From contig CAIUEV010000052.1 of NCBI GenBank assembly GCA_903898335.1, positions 1-8,236 on the forward strand: a stretch of 8,236 nucleotides of DNA. Reading direction: 5' to 3'. A model generated the notes under the pieces. That model was not told where the DNA came from. It made no database searches and worked only from the letters and a program-made list of their open reading frames with translations. The position numbers and the translations under genes are program-made. The DNA is from an uncultured bacterium (GTDB lineage Bacteria; Patescibacteriota; Minisyncoccia; CAIUEV01). Shown one piece after another: positions 1-4,654 of this stretch; positions within the stretch are counted from its first letter, which is position 1; each line of letters begins with the position of its first letter.

Positions 1-1
1 C

Positions 2-88
2 TTTCCTTCAGGATGGCAACTCAGAGAAGTTACCGAAGATAACGAGTACAGAAACAAGAGTCTGGCTAGGATAGATAAAGCATATTAG
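2..88 (+). CDS. C-terminal tail of an unidentified protein (5' truncated by the window edge)
   Basis: An open frame starting at base 2 reads 28 codons and ends at TAG (86-88). The translation begins FPSGWQLREVTEDNEY and ends ARIDKAY, a mixed-charge, soluble-looking C-terminus. The other two forward frames do not give a better candidate; frame 1 stops at 40-42. A strong intrinsic terminator begins 15 nt after the stop, as expected for the last gene of a transcription unit. Too little of the protein is present to name a family. The coding call rests on composition and on the stop-then-terminator arrangement. Confidence 0.5.
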   Translation, partial: FPSGWQLREVTEDNEYRNKSLARIDKAY

Positions 89-102
89 CCAGCGAAATCA
101 AC

Positions 103-136
103 AACGGTCATTGGAACTTTCAGTGACCGTTTTTTC
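103..136 (+). terminator. Rho-independent terminator after the truncated gene
   Basis: AACGGTCATTG (103-113) pairs with CAGTGACCGTT (121-131), an 11-bp stem with one G-U pair (T111-G123) and a 7-nt loop (114-120). A T-run continues to 135. It closes the + strand unit ending at 88. From here to about 188 I see only A/T-rich DNA with no supportable gene. Confidence 0.88.
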
Positions 137-188
137 TATGGAAAACAAGAATCTATAGAGCAAGAAAAAAGAAGCTTACTTTTTAAAC

Positions 189-217
189 TTGAATTATTCA
201 TATTTATCGATAATAAT
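189..217 (+). promoter_or_regulatory. Candidate sigma70-type promoter for the tRNA-Ser locus
   Basis: TTGAAT (189-194) and AATAAT (212-217) are separated by 17 nt and match the -35 and -10 consensus at 4/6 and 5/6. Transcription would begin near 224, a few bases before the partial tRNA copy at 231, so the primary transcript would carry the 5' fragment and then the intact tRNA. A weaker alternative lies closer to the tRNA: TTGGCG (254-259), 17 nt, TAATAT (277-282). Its -35 would fall inside the inserted palindrome. Both are consensus matches only; in A/T-rich DNA such matches are common. Confidence 0.35.
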
Positions 218-225
218 CTCCTGAG

Positions 226-274
226 TTAATGGAGAGGTCGCATACCACCGCCTTTGGCGGGGCAAGGTGGCCTA
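226..274 (+). repeat. Partial duplicate of the tRNA-Ser 5' end, interrupted by a 22-nt insert
   Basis: Bases 226-244 (TTAATGGAGAGGTCGCATA) are identical to 290-308, which covers the immediate upstream DNA, the acceptor 5' strand and the start of the D arm of the real tRNA gene. After 22 unrelated bases (245-266) the match resumes with GTGGCCTA (267-274), identical to 309-316. Removing the insert would leave 27 consecutive matching bases. Everything 3' of the D loop is missing, so this copy cannot fold into a tRNA. It looks like the relic of a tandem duplication, later hit by a small palindrome, or the scar of a recombination event at the tRNA. Confidence 0.8.
245..270. repeat. GC-rich palindromic element inserted in the tRNA fragment
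   Basis: CCACC (245-249) can pair with GGTGG (266-270). The inner CCGCC-TTT-GGCGG (248-260) forms a competing 5-bp hairpin. It is a sharp GC island in A/T-rich flanks. The inserted part, judged against the intact tRNA copy, is 245-266. It resembles the short REP-like palindromes I associate with Parcubacteria intergenic regions, and a second, different one lies at 3329-3346. No protein-coding mobile element accompanies it. Confidence 0.6.
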
Positions 275-294
275 TCTAATATATTAAGTTTAAT

Positions 295-379
295 GGAGAG
301 GTCGCATAGTGGCCTAGTGCGCTCGCTTGGAAAGCGGGTGTACCGCAAGGTACCGAGGGTTCGAATCCCTCCCTCTCCG
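295..379 (+). tRNA. tRNA-Ser (anticodon GGA)
   Basis: An 85-nt class II tRNA. The acceptor stem is GGAGAGG (295-301) with CCTCTCC (372-378), and the discriminator is G379. The D arm uses GCA (304-306) and TGC (318-320). The anticodon stem is CTCGC (322-326) with GCGGG (334-338), and the loop TTGGAAA (327-333) places GGA at 329-331, reading UCC and UCU. The long variable arm, GTACC-GCAA-GGTAC (340-353), is diagnostic of the Ser/Leu/Tyr class. The T arm is GAGGG-TTCGAAT-CCCTC (355-371). Bases after the discriminator are CAC, so CCA is not encoded and must be added after transcription. A partial copy of its 5' end lies 64 bp upstream. Confidence 0.97.
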
Positions 380-397
380 CACTTGCCTGTAAAAGTG

Positions 398-427
398 AAG
401 CCCTTATGAAAAGAGGGCTTTTTAATT
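398..427. terminator. Shared terminator between the tRNA (+) and the dipeptidase gene (-)
   Basis: AAGCCCT (398-404) pairs with AGGGCTT (414-420), a 7-bp stem around a 9-nt loop. On the + strand it is followed by TTTAATTT, a reasonable U-tract for the tRNA transcript. On the - strand the hairpin lies immediately after the dipeptidase stop and is followed by CACTTTTA, a weaker U-tract. The position between convergent units supports bidirectional use, probably stronger in the + direction. Confidence 0.75.
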
Positions 428-1420
428 TAGTTTTTTAATTAATCTTTCTTTAGCGTTTCGGTAAAATACTTGTTCGATTTGATTGGAGTTGAAGCCGGAT
501 TTTTTCAAGATTTGCGATAGGTTTTGCATTTGGGAAACTTCTGAAAGTTCCGGAAAAAGTTTGGGTGAGATGATACCGTCAAAATCGCTGCCAATAGCCA
601 AATGTTCCGTGCCGATTTTTTTCCGCAAGTATCGAAAGCTTGAAATCAATTCTTCGACTAAATTGGAATTATAAAAACTGGGAGTAAAGGCAATGCCAAC
701 CAGACCGTCTTTTTGGCAAATTGCTTTGAGCTGCTCCTCGCTTAAATTACGAGAATCTTTTTTAATGAAGTCTATTCCGCAATGAGAACACATGACGGGC
801 GTATCGATTATTTTAATGACTTGCCAAAAGCTTTTTTCGTTGAGATGAGCCAGATCGAAAATCATATTCAGGTGGTTGATTTCCTCCAGCCTTTGATGGC
901 CAATGGCTGTTAACTCGCCGTCACTTTTCGCTCCGCCGGCCAGAGCGTTTTTCTCATTATGCGTCAGGCCGATTGACCTCACGCCGATATCGTAAAGTTC
1001 TTTGATTGACCTTGATTTGTCGGCTAAAAAATCCGCTCCCTCAACGTGAAGGAGTATCCCGATTTCCTCACCGGTCTTTAGGCTTTCGTATTCATTCAGA
1101 GAGGTGATCAGTTTCAATCTTCTATCTCGTTCGAATAAATTCAAGTAAAAATCCAGCTGTTCTTTTAGTGTCGAGAAAGGATCTTTCGGAATGACAATTT
1201 GACCTTTCTCCAAAGTGAAAGGGCAAGATGCGCCGAAAATTAATTTGGCACCGCCCTCAAAAAGACGAAAGATATCCGATTGATTGTTGACGGGAAATCC
1301 GGCCTCGTTTGACCCGGCATGCAGACTATTTCGAACAAAGAAATCTTTTCCGGTCAGAATCAGGCAATTATCGGCGATGTCTTGATGAAGGTCGATGAAA
1401 GGGATGATTTTTTTTTCCAT
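422..1420 (-). CDS. Membrane dipeptidase (peptidase family M19), renal-dipeptidase-like
   Basis: The 332-residue protein is a complete M19 zinc dipeptidase, a family that hydrolyses dipeptides with a TIM-barrel binuclear metal site. The expected ligands are present: H12 and D14 (DLHQD), the bridging E127 (HVEGAD), H192 (DLAH), H213 (SHC) and D279 (IGSDFDG). H155 ([13 protein letters not shown]) and R224 ([10 protein letters not shown]) match the substrate-contact positions of the family. Length is typical of short bacterial members. There is no signal peptide or membrane anchor, so despite the family name it should be cytosolic. Natural substrates are unknown; peptide scavenging is plausible for an auxotrophic host. 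It stands alone on the - strand, convergent with the tRNA. Codons 2-5 contain a run of nine A residues, a possible slippage site. No Shine-Dalgarno sequence is visible upstream of the ATG. Confidence 0.93.
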   Translation of the reverse strand: MEKKIIPFIDLHQDIADNCLILTGKDFFVRNSLHAGSNEAGFPVNNQSDIFRLFEGGAKLIFGASCPFTLEKGQIVIPKDPFSTLKEQLDFYLNLFERDRRLKLITSLNEYESLKTGEEIGILLHVEGADFLADKSRSIKELYDIGVRSIGLTHNEKNALAGGAKSDGELTAIGHQRLEEINHLNMIFDLAHLNEKSFWQVIKIIDTPVMCSHCGIDFIKKDSRNLSEEQLKAICQKDGLVGIAFTPSFYNSNLVEELISSFRYLRKKIGTEHLAIGSDFDGIISPKLFPELSEVSQMQNLSQILKKSGFNSNQIEQVFYRNAKERLIKKLN

Positions 1421-1432
1421 AAAAATGCTTAT

Positions 1433-1461
1433 TTGTTAATATTGGAGCATTAAATTAAAAT
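1433..1461 (+). promoter_or_regulatory. Weak candidate promoter for the isomerase-like/AI-2E pair
   Basis: TTGTTA (1433-1438), 17 nt, TAAAAT (1456-1461) on the + strand match consensus at 4/6 and 5/6 and would give a leader of about 98 nt. The site overlaps the candidate - strand promoter, so the two could compete. A closer TATAAA (1543-1548) has no recognisable -35. A small dyad, GCGACATGATGTTCGC (1513-1528), lies between this promoter and the gene. Confidence 0.2.
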
Positions 1462-1481
1462 TCGGTCACTTTTCTTTTCAA
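1454..1481 (-). promoter_or_regulatory. Candidate promoter for the dipeptidase gene
   Basis: On the - strand, TTGAAA (1481-1476) and TTTAAT (1459-1454) are separated by 16 nt; each matches the sigma70 consensus at 5/6. Transcription would start near 1447, about 27 nt before the start codon at 1420. This is the best-placed match in the divergent region, but it is a consensus match only. Confidence 0.4.
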
Positions 1482-1565
1482 GCGAATACTTCAGGTTTAC
1501 GATAAAATAAATGCGACATGATGTTCGCAATGTTTTGGTTACTATAAAAAATAAAAATTATTTTT

Positions 1566-2288
1566 ATGGTTGAGAAAATATTATTAGGATTGACGACAAC
1601 CCCCGGCTCCGATTGGCAGGAAAAGATTAAAGAAATAGATCGTTTGGGGCTCAAAGAAGTGGCTTTGTTTCCGACCTATTTAAGGCCGGACGAGCGAAGG
1701 GAGCTCTATTACAAGCTCGAACAAACCAAATTGGAGTCGATTCCGCATGTCCATTTGCGAGACGACATGGAAAAATGGGAGTTGGAGCTTTTTTGGGATC
1801 GCTACGGTACCAGACTCTTCAACGTGCATGCCAGAGCGACCGATGAAACGTTTATCAAAGAGGTGGCTAAAGATTATCAAGAGAATATTTTTATCGAAAA
1901 TGGAGCGGTCTTGAACGATAAATTTTTCGAGCTGGCCAAGAAATGCGGTGGTTTTTGTTTTGACGTGTCTCATTATCATGACTTCGCGGAGATTCAAGGC
2001 GATGGAAACTATAAAAAATTACTCGATCATTTTAAGAAAGGAAAGGTTGGCTGTTGTCACATTTCAGCGGTGGCTAAAAAGAGTGGGGCTTTTATGGATT
2101 TGATTACCGGTCGCTCACTAAAGGGCTATTCTTTCCATTGTCTGAATAAGCCAGAAGAAATTGATTATGTTGAAAACTATGTCGACTATTTGCCTGAAAT
2201 TGTGAGTATCGAGCTAGAGAACTCTTTGGAGGAGCAGTTGGAAATCGTTGAGCGGTTGAAAGAAATCATTTCTTATGATAGTTTTTAG
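1566..2288 (+). CDS. Sugar-phosphate isomerase/epimerase-like TIM-barrel protein (AP endonuclease 2 superfamily)
   Basis: The 240-residue soluble protein has the layout of a xylose-isomerase-like TIM barrel. Each putative metal or active-site residue lies at the end of a hydrophobic strand: H61 and H63 (IPHVHLRDD), H88 (FNVHARA), E111 (IFIENG), D133, H136 and H138 (CFDVSHYHDF), H165 (CCHISAV) and E216 (VSIELEN). The Glu/Asp/His/Glu pattern is the usual divalent-metal site of this superfamily. It is slightly shorter than typical members (about 260-290), though both ends look intact. The substrate cannot be told: the superfamily includes sugar isomerases, epimerases, endonuclease IV and inositol enzymes. 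It has no close endonuclease IV signature that I recognise. The gene ends 2 nt before the AI-2E family gene, indicating co-transcription and probable translational coupling. There is no visible Shine-Dalgarno; the ATG follows an A/T-only stretch. Confidence 0.72.
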   Translation: MVEKILLGLTTTPGSDWQEKIKEIDRLGLKEVALFPTYLRPDERRELYYKLEQTKLESIPHVHLRDDMEKWELELFWDRYGTRLFNVHARATDETFIKEVAKDYQENIFIENGAVLNDKFFELAKKCGGFCFDVSHYHDFAEIQGDGNYKKLLDHFKKGKVGCCHISAVAKKSGAFMDLITGRSLKGYSFHCLNKPEEIDYVENYVDYLPEIVSIELENSLEEQLEIVERLKEIISYDSF

Positions 2289-2290
2289 GT

Positions 2291-3322
2291 ATGAAGAACG
2301 AATCATGCGTTAAAATTGATGTTTCAACTGAGTCTATCTTGAAAATCATTCTCATTCTTTTTGGAGTGTGGTTTTTGTATGTTATTAGAGACGTTTTGGT
2401 GGTTGCTTTCGTCGCTTTCGTGCTTTCTTCCGCGATGGCGCCTTTAGTGGATCGTCTGGAAAAAATTCATTTGCCTCGCAGTTTGGTGACAATGGCGATA
2501 TATATTTTGTTTTTTGGCGGAGTTTTTTATCTTTTTTCTCTTCTGGCTCCGGCCGTTTCGGAACAAATGAAGCACCTGGCCAATAATTTGCCGGAATATG
2601 GCAAGGATTTAAGCGTTTTGAGAGAAAAATGGCAACATATTATTGGGGGGAGCGAAGTCACTCAATCAAGTAAAAATGATTTTCTGCTTGATTTAAGCAA
2701 TCGATTGAGCGAGGGAAGTGTTAGTGTTTTCTCTAAGGCCGGATCTTTTTTCCAAGGTTTTGTCAGTTTTATTGCGGTTTTTTCCCTTTCTTTCTATCTT
2801 AGCATCCAACGTAAGACAGTCGGAGCTTTTTTGAAGGGGTTTATTCCGAAAGACTACAAAAAATACGCCGTAAAAAAAATGGACGATATTCAGGAGAAGA
2901 TGGGACATTGGCTATTGGGTCAAGTTGCATTGAGCATTTTGATTGGTGTTATGGTCTACGTCGGTTTGAGTATTCTTGGTGTTCCTTACGCCTTGCTTTT
3001 GGCTATCTTGGCGGGGATTCTCGAGGTTGTTCCTTATCTTGGGCCAACAATTTCAGCGGTGGCCGGAATTTTAGTGGCTTTGAGCTTGGGACCGGTGCAG
3101 GCGCTTTTGGTTTTGGGAATGTATGTCGTCGTTCAACAATTGGAAAATCACTTGGTTGTGCCGTTAGTAATGAAACAAGCCGTAGGTCTTAATCCGGTGG
3201 CTATAATTATTGCTATTTTAATCGGAATTAAAGTGGCCGGTCCGTTCGGTCTGATTTTAGCTATTCCTCTGATGGCCGTTTTAAGTGTTTTTCTTTCGGA
3301 CTTTGTGCAGAGGGAGGAGTAG
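2291..3322 (+). CDS. AI-2E family transporter (TqsA/PerM-type integral membrane protein)
   Basis: The 343-residue polytopic protein has hydrophobic segments at about 15-31, 34-50, 65-88, 155-172, 206-230, 234-262, 264-282 and 302-336. A hydrophilic loop lies at about 89-153, the usual AI-2E family topology. Family hallmarks in the C-terminal half are LEVVPYLGP (244-252), QQLENHLVVP (282-291), VGLNPVA (298-304) and GPFGLILAIPLMA (317-329). The length is normal and the protein looks complete. The family is named after E. coli TqsA, linked to AI-2 export, but other members act as ion antiporters or efflux proteins, so an autoinducer role is not supported here. The start lies 2 nt after the preceding stop, which favours coupled translation; AGGT directly abuts the ATG and is too close to be a normal ribosome binding site. 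No U-tract terminator follows. Confidence 0.93.
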   Translation: MKNESCVKIDVSTESILKIILILFGVWFLYVIRDVLVVAFVAFVLSSAMAPLVDRLEKIHLPRSLVTMAIYILFFGGVFYLFSLLAPAVSEQMKHLANNLPEYGKDLSVLREKWQHIIGGSEVTQSSKNDFLLDLSNRLSEGSVSVFSKAGSFFQGFVSFIAVFSLSFYLSIQRKTVGAFLKGFIPKDYKKYAVKKMDDIQEKMGHWLLGQVALSILIGVMVYVGLSILGVPYALLLAILAGILEVVPYLGPTISAVAGILVALSLGPVQALLVLGMYVVVQQLENHLVVPLVMKQAVGLNPVAIIIAILIGIKVAGPFGLILAIPLMAVLSVFLSDFVQREE

Positions 3323-3328
3323 TTGAAA

Positions 3329-3346
3329 GCCTGCCGGTAGGCGGGT
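3329..3346. repeat. GC-rich intergenic palindrome (Parcubacteria-style)
   Basis: GCCTGCCGGTAGGC (3329-3342) is a 14-nt near-perfect dyad (one G/T pair), followed by GGGT. It begins 6 nt after the AI-2E gene stop. Immediately downstream, GGGTT (3343-3347) can pair with AACCC (3356-3360), but there is no T-run, so it is a poor intrinsic terminator. The motif resembles the dispersed CCTGCCGG-type palindromes I recall from Parcubacteria genomes. Its copy number cannot be judged from one window. Confidence 0.6.
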
Positions 3347-3374
3347 TCATAAAGAAACCCTTAAAGGCCTTTCT

Positions 3375-3414
3375 AACTTTACAAACTTTCAAACTTTATA
3401 AACTTTTAAACTTA
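3375..3414 (+). repeat. 17-nt A/T-rich tandem repeat upstream of the nuclease gene
   Basis: AACTTTACAAACTTTCA (3375-3391) is followed directly by AACTTTATAAACTTTTA (3392-3408), identical at 15 of 17 positions, then a partial third unit AACTTA (3409-3414). Within each unit an AAACTT core recurs, so the core cytosines fall at 3377, 3386, 3394, 3403 and 3411, alternately 9 and 8 nt apart. The tract ends 4 nt before the ATG at 3419. It contains TTTACA (3378-3383) and TATAAA (3397-3402), but their 13-nt spacing is too short for a standard promoter. Confidence 0.75.
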
Positions 3415-3418
3415 GCCC

Positions 3419-4582
3419 ATGAATACTTCATATTCGGCGTTGGATACTTTCTTGTCCTGTCCGTTAAAATACAAATTTAGAGAAATCGATAAAATAAAAG
3501 TGCCCAAATCGTCGACACTTTCTTTTGGATCTTTGATCCATAAAACTCTCAAATTTATTCACGAATCGGACAGTGATTTTCCCAGCAAGGAAGAAGTGGT
3601 GAATTTTTTCAGTGAAAATTGGAATCCGGCGGTTTTTAAAGAGGAAGAGGCGGACAATCTTTTTGAAAACGGGATTAGCCTGGTTTCAAATTATTTGGAG
3701 AAAATTCTAGCCATGGAGGCAAAAAAAATGGGCACGGTCATTGCTCTGGAAAAAAGGTTTATTTTACCTTTCGGCAAGCACACTATTTCGGGTTCCATAG
3801 ACAGGATAGACAAGATTGGAGACAGCTTCAAGATTATCGACTACAAAACCAACAGAAAAATCGCCACCGAAAATGAAGTAAAAAATAATTTACAACTGAG
3901 CATTTATCTTAAGGCTTTTACCAACGAATGGCCTTCTTTTTTCAAAAACAAAAAAGATCTTGAAAAAGTCGAGCTGGCGCTTTATTTTGTGCGACACAAT
4001 TTGGAAGTGTCAGTTAAAAAAACAATCAAAGAAATGGAATTGATGGAGGAGGAGATGATGAAAAACATTGACTTGCTTGAAGAAACAATAAAGAGCGATT
4101 CCTTTGAACCGCGGATGAGTCCGCTTTGCGACTGGTGCGATTACCGAAGAGAATGCCCGATGTTTGCTCATCAATTCAGATCGGTTAAAGATCCGGAAAA
4201 AGAATTTGAGGTCATGGACGCTACGCTAAAATTTATTCAATTGAAAAACGAGAAGGGTAGAATAGAAAAAGAAATCAGAGATTTGGACAAAAAAATCAAA
4301 ATTTACATGGAGAATGAAAAGCTGGGACAGTTTTTTACCGAGAACGGAAGCGTTATTCGAGCATTACGTGAAACTTACAAATACAACCCCAGCTTGGTTC
4401 TGGATAGCTTAAAAGATTGGGGCGTCGATCCGGCGCTGGTCGTCAAAGTGGAAGCGAGTAAACTCAAGCAAATCGCTTCAAAGCTTTCCGCCGAGAAGCG
4501 CAAAGAACTGGAAAGTTTCAAGGAGCTTGAAAAAACAAGTCATTTTTTGTCGGTGCGAAAGGCGAAAAAAATAAAAATTTGA
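3419..4582 (+). CDS. PD-(D/E)XK nuclease with Cas4/AddB-type iron-sulfur cysteines (RecB-like nuclease family)
   Basis: The 387-residue protein has a complete RecB-family nuclease core. The N-terminus SYSALDTFLSCPLKYKF (4-20) carries C14. H41 (GSLIH), D128 (SGSIDRID), D141 and K143 (IIDYKTN) and Q159/Y163 (QLSIY) are the catalytic and motif residues. C237, C240 and C246 (CDWCDYRRECP) complete, with C14, the four-cysteine set that binds a 4Fe-4S cluster in Cas4, AddB and related enzymes. No helicase motifs are present, so it is a stand-alone nuclease rather than AddB or RecB. Residues 262-387 form a charged, predicted helical extension (coiled-coil-like at about 270-300, Lys-rich end) not needed for the fold. 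The likely role is DNA end processing; there are no cas genes or CRISPR array in the window. The stop codon overlaps the -35 of the next promoter. Confidence 0.88.
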   Translation: MNTSYSALDTFLSCPLKYKFREIDKIKVPKSSTLSFGSLIHKTLKFIHESDSDFPSKEEVVNFFSENWNPAVFKEEEADNLFENGISLVSNYLEKILAMEAKKMGTVIALEKRFILPFGKHTISGSIDRIDKIGDSFKIIDYKTNRKIATENEVKNNLQLSIYLKAFTNEWPSFFKNKKDLEKVELALYFVRHNLEVSVKKTIKEMELMEEEMMKNIDLLEETIKSDSFEPRMSPLCDWCDYRRECPMFAHQFRSVKDPEKEFEVMDATLKFIQLKNEKGRIEKEIRDLDKKIKIYMENEKLGQFFTENGSVIRALRETYKYNPSLVLDSLKDWGVDPALVVKVEASKLKQIASKLSAEKRKELESFKELEKTSHFLSVRKAKKIKI

Positions 4583-4607
4583 CATTGAAAAAATAAAAAA
4601 AGATAAT
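4579..4607 (+). promoter_or_regulatory. Near-consensus sigma70-type promoter for the surface-protein pair
   Basis: TTGACA (4579-4584, perfect -35), an optimal 17-nt spacer and GATAAT (4602-4607, 5/6 for the -10) form the strongest promoter in the window. The TGA of the -35 is also the stop codon of the nuclease gene (4580-4582). The start point should be near 4614, giving a leader of about 40 nt before the ATG at 4655. The quality of the match suggests strong constitutive expression of the two downstream genes. Confidence 0.75.
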
Positions 4608-4654
4608 CAAAGCAGTTGGATTTATATCTAAATTTGTTAATTTAAAAATAAAAA

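Noticed and set aside
138..158. Tiny open frame ATG...TAG (6 codons) after the first terminator
   Set aside because: Too short, no ribosome binding site, and no sign of attenuation or leader-peptide structure downstream.
231..274. A second functional tRNA gene
   Set aside because: It matches the tRNA-Ser only through the D-loop region, has a 22-nt insert, and lacks anticodon, variable and T arms.
483..674. 63-codon + strand open frame opposite the dipeptidase gene
   Set aside because: Overlaps conserved M19 C-terminal coding sequence on the other strand and shows no independent support.
2908..3192. 94-codon + strand open frame inside the AI-2E family gene
   Set aside because: Out-of-frame reading of a well-supported transporter gene, with Gly/Ser/Cys/Trp-rich composition typical of a shadow.
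2291..3322. Interpreting the AI-2E family gene as evidence of quorum sensing
   Set aside because: The family is functionally diverse and no luxS, lsr or receptor gene is present in the window.
3375..3414. Possible CRISPR array
   Set aside because: The units are contiguous 17-nt direct repeats with no spacers, and no cas genes are nearby; the iron-sulfur nuclease alone is not evidence for CRISPR.
3419..4582. Naming the nuclease Cas4
   Set aside because: The cysteine set and PD-(D/E)XK core are shared by AddB, phage and stand-alone RecB-like nucleases; without cas1/cas2 or an array the specific name is unsupported.
4580..4582. Recoded UGA (glycine, as in Gracilibacteria or Absconditabacteria)
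   Set aside because: TGA ends the nuclease gene at a sensible length, read-through would meet another TGA two codons later and TAA soon after, and no gene contains in-frame TGA.
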